The position numbers and the translations under genes were made by a program. Under the pieces are notes generated by a model, which was not told the DNA's origin, ran no database searches, and was given only the letters and a program-made list of their open reading frames with translations. From Bin87 sp965220055 (GTDB taxonomy: Bacteria > Chloroflexota > Dehalococcoidia > Lucifugimonadales > UBA3495), in NCBI GenBank assembly GCA_965220055.1, contig CBDCPE010000004.1, positions 496,001 through 560,000 of the forward strand: 64,000 nucleotides of DNA. The letters run 5' to 3'. Positions 60,035-64,000 of the stretch are shown one piece after another. How positions within the stretch are numbered: the first letter of the stretch is position 1; each line of letters begins with the position of its first letter.

Positions 60035-60775
60035 CTAGGCCCGACAGCAAGCTGCCCGACACGTGGTCAGGCCGAACAGGCAGCTGCGGCAAAAGCAGAC
60101 TCGCGATGCTGCGTGTTCGTCATCATGGTCGTGTTCATCCTCATGGTCATGTTCATCGCCGGAGAAGTTCTCCCGGCCTTCCTTGATGAAGAATGGGATC
60201 AACAGCAGGGCCGCGACCGGGTCGGCCCACCACCAGGCGAGCAGAGCGTTGAACCCCAGCCCGATCAGGATGGTCAGGTCCTGGAGGTCGCAGAACAAGC
60301 CTTCCAGCGCCTCGGCTCTCAATGCGCGGGACTGCATCCGGGTGGCGACGCGCATCTTGGCCACGTAGAGGGCACTCATCACGATGGCGCTCGCCACGGC
60401 GATACCGACGCCCACCAGGCTCGGCTGCGGTTCGGGCAACCATCCCGCCAGGCTGGCCGCGGAATGTACGGCAACGTAGGCCGCCAGCAGATAGAACGTG
60501 AACCCGATCAGCCGCTGCGCCCGCCTCTCCGCCGCCTCTCCCTCATGCCCGTCGCCCTCCTGTCTCAGTCGCCACACCAGGACTCCGCCGGCAAAGAGTT
60601 CAACGATGCTGTCCAGTCCGAAGGCAATCAGGGCGACGCTGCCGACCCGGGCGCCGGCCCAGAAAGCGACCACAACCTCAACCAGGTTCCATGCGAGCCC
60701 GATGGAAACCAGGACGAGCGCCGTTCGGCGAAGGTCATCGGCTGGAGGCATTCGGTTCCAGTTCTCCTGAGCCAC
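60035..60775 (-). CDS. Cation diffusion facilitator-like membrane protein with metal-rich tail
   Basis: The 246-residue protein has about six transmembrane helices and matches the CDF exporter fold. GSVALIAFGLDSIVELFAGG in helix 2 and LFCDLQDLTILIGLGFNALL in helix 5 carry the HD/DxxxD-type metal-site positions. The C terminus is striking: DEHDHEDEHDHDDEHAA followed by CFCRSCLFG and CCRA, a His/Asp/Cys tail likely to bind Zn, Cd or another soft metal. The normal CDF cytoplasmic domain is absent. The start is ATG at 60775. It is a single gene; regulation is not visible. Confidence 0.85.
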   Translation of the reverse strand: MAQENWNRMPPADDLRRTALVLVSIGLAWNLVEVVVAFWAGARVGSVALIAFGLDSIVELFAGGVLVWRLRQEGDGHEGEAAERRAQRLIGFTFYLLAAYVAVHSAASLAGWLPEPQPSLVGVGIAVASAIVMSALYVAKMRVATRMQSRALRAEALEGLFCDLQDLTILIGLGFNALLAWWWADPVAALLLIPFFIKEGRENFSGDEHDHEDEHDHDDEHAASRVCFCRSCLFGLTTCRAACCRA

Positions 60776-60871
60776 ATTCGTCGTGTGGGTCGTTATTCAA
60801 GACCCACCGGACAATGGGCAAGTTTGGATCGAGCGGCCGGAGTGTCCAAAGGGCCGAGTTCGTGAGGGAGG

Positions 60872-61678
60872 CTAGATACCGTAGCTGCGGAACAACTCGC
60901 GGGCCGCCAACTTGTCATCCAGCGAGCCGAAGGCCATGGTGTAGTAGCCCCGGTAGCCGGCGCTTTCCAGCCGTCGGAACATTGCCGGGAAGTCGATGTT
61001 GCCCTGGCCCGGCGGCAGGTGTACTTCCACCTCGCCGGTGTTGTCGGCCAATCTCACCTCGCCGATGCGCTCCACGCCGAAGGCGTCGATGAACCCGTGG
61101 ACGCCGTCCGGCACCAGGTTGGCGTGATTGACCGTAAAGGCCCAACCGAACCGCTCCGACTGGATGGCGTCGAAAAAGTAACGACACTCCGCAACAGTGT
61201 GCCCCAGGTAGTGGACCTCGGCGTTGTCCGGTTCCCAGTTAAGGTTCTCGAAGAAAAGCGAAACTCCGCTGTTCTCGGCGTAGTCAACTGCGCGCAGCAG
61301 CCGGTCACGGGCGGCCTCCATGCGGGCGTCGATTGCCGAGGTGAAATGCATGCCGCCGTGGACCACGACTCCGTGCGCCGTGATGCGCCGGGCCAGGTCG
61401 ATATTGCCTCGCAGGTAGGCATCCACGGCATCGCTCACGTAAGGAGCGAACTCGGCGACGTTGACCGATGATGCCGTATGTACCGTGACGGCGATCTCGT
61501 TCTGGTCCATCACCGTCCGTACCGCCCGTATCCGGTCGTCCGGCCAATTATCCACGCGATTGGCGCCCGTCTCGGCCGAGAAGTCCAGGTAGTGGATGCC
61601 GTGCTCGGCGGCGAAGGCCAGCGAGTCTTCCAACGGTGTGGCTCCACCGTCATAGCCGATGCGGTCAATGAAATCCAT
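60872..61678 (-). CDS. Sugar phosphate isomerase/epimerase-like TIM-barrel protein
   Basis: The 268-residue protein belongs to the xylose-isomerase-like TIM-barrel (AP endonuclease 2) superfamily. It has LEDSLAFAAEHGIHYLDFSA, VVHGGMHFTSAIDARMEAAR, LFFENLNWEPDN (metal-ligand Glu), AFTVNHANLVPDGVHGFIDA and VHLPPGQGNIDFPAMFRRLE. These line up with metal-site positions of epimerases such as the IolE/IolI types. The likely role is isomerisation or dehydration in sugar or inositol breakdown. Its ATG at 61678 lies 12 nt after the stop of an upstream hydrolase gene on the same strand, so they are co-transcribed. Confidence 0.87.
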   Translation of the reverse strand: MDFIDRIGYDGGATPLEDSLAFAAEHGIHYLDFSAETGANRVDNWPDDRIRAVRTVMDQNEIAVTVHTASSVNVAEFAPYVSDAVDAYLRGNIDLARRITAHGVVVHGGMHFTSAIDARMEAARDRLLRAVDYAENSGVSLFFENLNWEPDNAEVHYLGHTVAECRYFFDAIQSERFGWAFTVNHANLVPDGVHGFIDAFGVERIGEVRLADNTGEVEVHLPPGQGNIDFPAMFRRLESAGYRGYYTMAFGSLDDKLAARELFRSYGI

Positions 61679-61690
61679 GTGACTGTCCTG

Positions 61691-62401
61691 TTATTCGGTA
61701 TCGACGGCTGCGGGAAGGTGCTCGGGGATCCACTGGCGCAGCAGGTCGGCCAGTTCGTCGCGACATTCGTCGAGGCGGTGCTCCGCGCCTTCGTAGAGCA
61801 CGAGTTCCTTGGGCTCTTTGGCCCAGTCGTGTATGGCCACGGCACACGAGAAGGGCAACCGGGTGTCGGCCTTGCCGTGAACGACCAGCAGCGGCTTGGG
61901 AGAGATCATGCCCGCGCCTTGTGCTCCGTAGGTCTGGGGCGACAGCGACACCACGCCGGCGATGTTGTCGCTGATTGCGCCGGCCGCGATCACCACCGCG
62001 CCGCCGAATGAGTGGCCCACGACAATGGCCGGCCCGTGTCCGGTGGCTCTGAGGAAGTTGCACCCGGCCACCAGATCCAGGGCACACTGCTGGATTTCGT
62101 TGGGTTGCCGGTAATCCATGCGAAGGGACGTGATTCCCTGGCCGGTCAGTTCCTCGGCAAGCTCCGCGTACAGTCCGGTGCCGGGCCCGCCGAATCCGCC
62201 TCGCGCTCCGCAGACCCAGACCACGGCTTTCGTCGTCTCCTCCGCGGCGTGGAGGATGGCCGGAATGTCGCCCCGGTTGGTGCAGATCATCAGACCCTGA
62301 CCGGCTTCCCCCTCGTGGGGCGGGCCGACCATCACCTTCTCGATCATCATGCCGATGCGGTTTTCCGGTTGTTGCTCGCCCGAGCCGGATGGAGTGGACA
62401 T
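61691..62401 (-). CDS. Dienelactone hydrolase-like alpha/beta hydrolase
   Basis: The 236-residue protein is an alpha/beta hydrolase. AVVWVCGARGGFGGPGTGLY is the oxyanion region, SLRMDYRQPNE follows, the nucleophile elbow is IVVGHSFGGAVVIAAGA (serine near residue 128), the acid is in LVVHGKADTRLPF, and the histidine is in LYEGAEHRLDECRD. The N-terminal 15 residues are Ser/Gly-rich. It is the first gene of a two-gene unit with the TIM-barrel protein. Possible substrates are esters or lactones formed in sugar or aromatic catabolism. The triad is complete. Confidence 0.87.
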   Translation of the reverse strand: MSTPSGSGEQQPENRIGMMIEKVMVGPPHEGEAGQGLMICTNRGDIPAILHAAEETTKAVVWVCGARGGFGGPGTGLYAELAEELTGQGITSLRMDYRQPNEIQQCALDLVAGCNFLRATGHGPAIVVGHSFGGAVVIAAGAISDNIAGVVSLSPQTYGAQGAGMISPKPLLVVHGKADTRLPFSCAVAIHDWAKEPKELVLYEGAEHRLDECRDELADLLRQWIPEHLPAAVDTE

Positions 62402-62593
62402 ATCGCCGCCTTTCGTGGGTCGAATGGTTGCGCCAATATAACACGGTCACCTCCCGGGATACGGCCGGACGACGGCGCGAACCCAGGCGGGCAGAATGCG
62501 CGTGCTATACTGCCGGCTAGGCGCTTGCGCCCTGCTTTGCTACTCAAAATCGTCCGCTACGGGACGGTTTGGGTCACTTGGGAGGAACCTTAG

Positions 62594-64000
62594 ATGGCGA
62601 CGGTAATGGAGCGCAGGATTCGAGGCCGCGAACGCCAGGAGATTGCCGATGAGCTGAGCCAGCGCGTGGACGGCGAGGTCCGTTTCGACCCCCACTCCCG
62701 TCTGCTCTACAGCACCGACGCCAGCATCTACCAGATGGAGCCCGTGGGGGTGGTCATACCCCGCTCCGCTGCCGACGTGCAGGCGGTGGTCGAATTCGCC
62801 GCCCGCGAGGGCATTCCCGTGCTGCCAAGATCCGGCGGCACCAGCCTGGCCGGCCAGACCGTGAACCACGCCATCGTCCTCGACTTCAGCAAGTACCTGA
62901 ACAATGTCTTGGAAGTGAACCCGGAGGAGCAATGGGCCCGTGTCCAGCCCGGCATCATCCTAGACCAGCTCACCCGTCAGATGGGACCCCACGGCCTCCA
63001 GTACGCTCCCGATCCCACCACCGCCAACCGGGCCTGCGTCGGCGGCGGCATCGGCAACAACACCTGCGGCGCCCACTCCGTCATCTACGGCAAGACCCTG
63101 GACCATATCCAGGAGTTGGACGTCGTCCTATCCGATGGCTCCACGGCCCACTTCGGCCAACTCACCCCATCGGAGCTGGAGTCCCGCCTCAGCGCCAGCG
63201 GCCTGGAGGGCGACATCTACCGCGGCGTCCTGCGCATCGCCCGCGAGCAGAAGGACGAGATCGACCGCACCTACGCCAAGATCCAGCGCCGCGTCAGTGG
63301 CTACAACCTGGATGAGTTCATCCTCGACGACGCCCGCCGCGGCGGTCCGGTGAACCTGGCCCGCATGGTCGTCGGCTCCGAGGGAACTCTGTGCGTGGTC
63401 ACCGAGGCCAAGGTCAACCTCGTTCCCCGGCCCACCATGACCTCCCTTTCCGTACTCCACTTCCGCTCCATCTTCGACGCGTCAGAGGCAACGACACGCG
63501 TGTTGCAGCACCAGCCGTCTTCCATCGAGCTCATCGACAAGATGGTCCTTGACCGCAGCCGCGACGCCCTGGGCGCAACGCGGCTTCCCTCCTTCGTAGA
63601 GGGCGATCCCGGCGCCATGCTCATAGTCGAGTTCTACGGTGAAACGGAAGGCGAATTGACCGCCCAGATGGACGGTCTCAAGGCCGACATCGGCCTCGCC
63701 TATGCCTGCGTCAACATCCTCGACCGCGCCGGTCAGGCCGCCGTCTGGAACTTGCGCAAGGGCGGCCTCGGCCTCCTCATGAGCACCCGCGGCGACGCCA
63801 AGCCCATCCCCTTCGTGGAAGACCCCGCCGTGGACCCGTCGGTCATGGGCGAGTTCGTCCGCCGCTTCGACGAAATTGTTACCGAGCACGGCACCACCGC
63901 CGGCTACTACGGCCACGCCTCCGTGGGTTGCCTCCACATCCGCCCCCTCATCAGCCTGAAGAACCAGGACGGCATCGACAAGATGGTCTCCATCGGCGAG
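62594..64000 (+). CDS. GlcD-type FAD-binding oxidase, N-terminal part (cut by window end)
   Basis: The first 469 codons lie in the window and the frame is still open at 64000. The protein matches the FAD_binding_4 / VAO family, with VGVVIPRSAADVQAVVEFAA, GIPVLPRSGGTSLAGQTVNH, RACVGGGIGNNTCGAHSVIY and MVVGSEGTLCVVTEAKVNLV. GYYGHASVGCLHIRPLISLK is typical of glycolate or D-lactate dehydrogenases, and especially of long forms fused to an iron-sulfur CCG domain. A fused form is probable given the sequence but cannot be seen. The start ATG at 62594 is fixed by GGAGG 8 nt upstream. A TATACT box lies at 62506-62511. Confidence 0.9.
   Translation, partial: MATVMERRIRGRERQEIADELSQRVDGEVRFDPHSRLLYSTDASIYQMEPVGVVIPRSAADVQAVVEFAAREGIPVLPRSGGTSLAGQTVNHAIVLDFSKYLNNVLEVNPEEQWARVQPGIILDQLTRQMGPHGLQYAPDPTTANRACVGGGIGNNTCGAHSVIYGKTLDHIQELDVVLSDGSTAHFGQLTPSELESRLSASGLEGDIYRGVLRIAREQKDEIDRTYAKIQRRVSGYNLDEFILDDARRGGPVNLARMVVGSEGTLCVVTEAKVNLVPRPTMTSLSVLHFRSIFDASEATTRVLQHQPSSIELIDKMVLDRSRDALGATRLPSFVEGDPGAMLIVEFYGETEGELTAQMDGLKADIGLAYACVNILDRAGQAAVWNLRKGGLGLLMSTRGDAKPIPFVEDPAVDPSVMGEFVRRFDEIVTEHGTTAGYYGHASVGCLHIRPLISLKNQDGIDKMVSIGE

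Noticed and set aside
59831..60865. Long plus-strand frame opposite the CDF gene
   Set aside because: It is antisense to the clearly recognisable transporter and its translation has no family features.

Overview
The window is GC-rich, densely coded bacterial chromosome. The gene mix points to a Chloroflexota member, probably Dehalococcoidia or a SAR202-like lineage. The pointers are a Chlor_Arch_YYY (DUF2298) membrane protein, a DUF5679 zinc ribbon, F420 synthesis (CofE) with split-barrel flavin/F420 enzymes, BluB, and many catabolic singletons (enolase-superfamily enzyme, amidase, cyclase, NIPSNAP, TRAP permease, GMC and GlcD-type oxidoreductases). This placement is inferred from gene content only; there is no rRNA in the window and I found no tRNA.

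Layout. 0-1.2 kb: the 5' part of an SGNH hydrolase gene and a VapBC-type pair. 1.3-6.7 kb: a same-strand cluster of GMC oxidoreductase, DUF1800, NHL-repeat protein and DUF1501. 6.8-12 kb: a CoiA-like nuclease with a coiled-coil tail, then a minus-strand run (alpha/beta hydrolase, a small toxin-antitoxin-like pair, enoyl-CoA hydratase, nitroreductase, frameshifted MetE-like gene). 12-15.4 kb: MFS transporter, cyclophilin, divergent asparaginase. 15.4-24.9 kb: an accessory region with a HEPN-motif protein, an IS5-family element broken by a 16-bp tandem duplication, two tandem paralogous MFS transporters, a TIR-like (ThsB-type) protein next to a small membrane protein, a coupled pair of PaREP1/HEPN-like proteins, a two-repeat protein of an uncharacterised family, and a RelE/ParE-type pair. 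24.9-36 kb: mostly metabolic and housekeeping genes (GNAT, PPOX, enolase superfamily, ArsM, two ABC ATPases, S21, FmdB, Dtd, LigA, a fused hydrolase-like/methyltransferase protein). 36-43 kb: PPOX, DUF2298, FtsY, an unknown protein, amidase with a small partner. 43.5-49.5 kb: a second copy of the uncharacterised domain, copy A of a duplicated promoter-bearing intergenic module, BluB, a 24-bp minisatellite, CofE, and a three-gene HigB / HTH-ImmA-IrrE / DUF1883-TIR operon. 49.6-54 kb: a ClpC-like, HspR, DnaJ operon divergent from Hsp20. 54-64 kb: copy B of the intergenic module, cyclase, DUF5679, FAD disulfide reductase, TRAP permease, CDF exporter, sugar isomerase-like protein, dienelactone-type hydrolase and a GlcD-type FAD oxidase cut by the window end.

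How the parts may work together. The heat-shock block is a coherent HspR regulon. CofE and BluB indicate use of F420 and cobamides. Two separate TIR-containing loci sit beside toxin-antitoxin-like or HEPN-like genes and are the best candidates for defence functions. The most promising undescribed items are the HigB/ImmA-IrrE/TIR operon, the ThsB-like/membrane-protein locus with flanking HEPN-like genes, the PHYHY-motif domain family present three times, and the two-copy intergenic module that looks like a stand-alone non-coding RNA gene.
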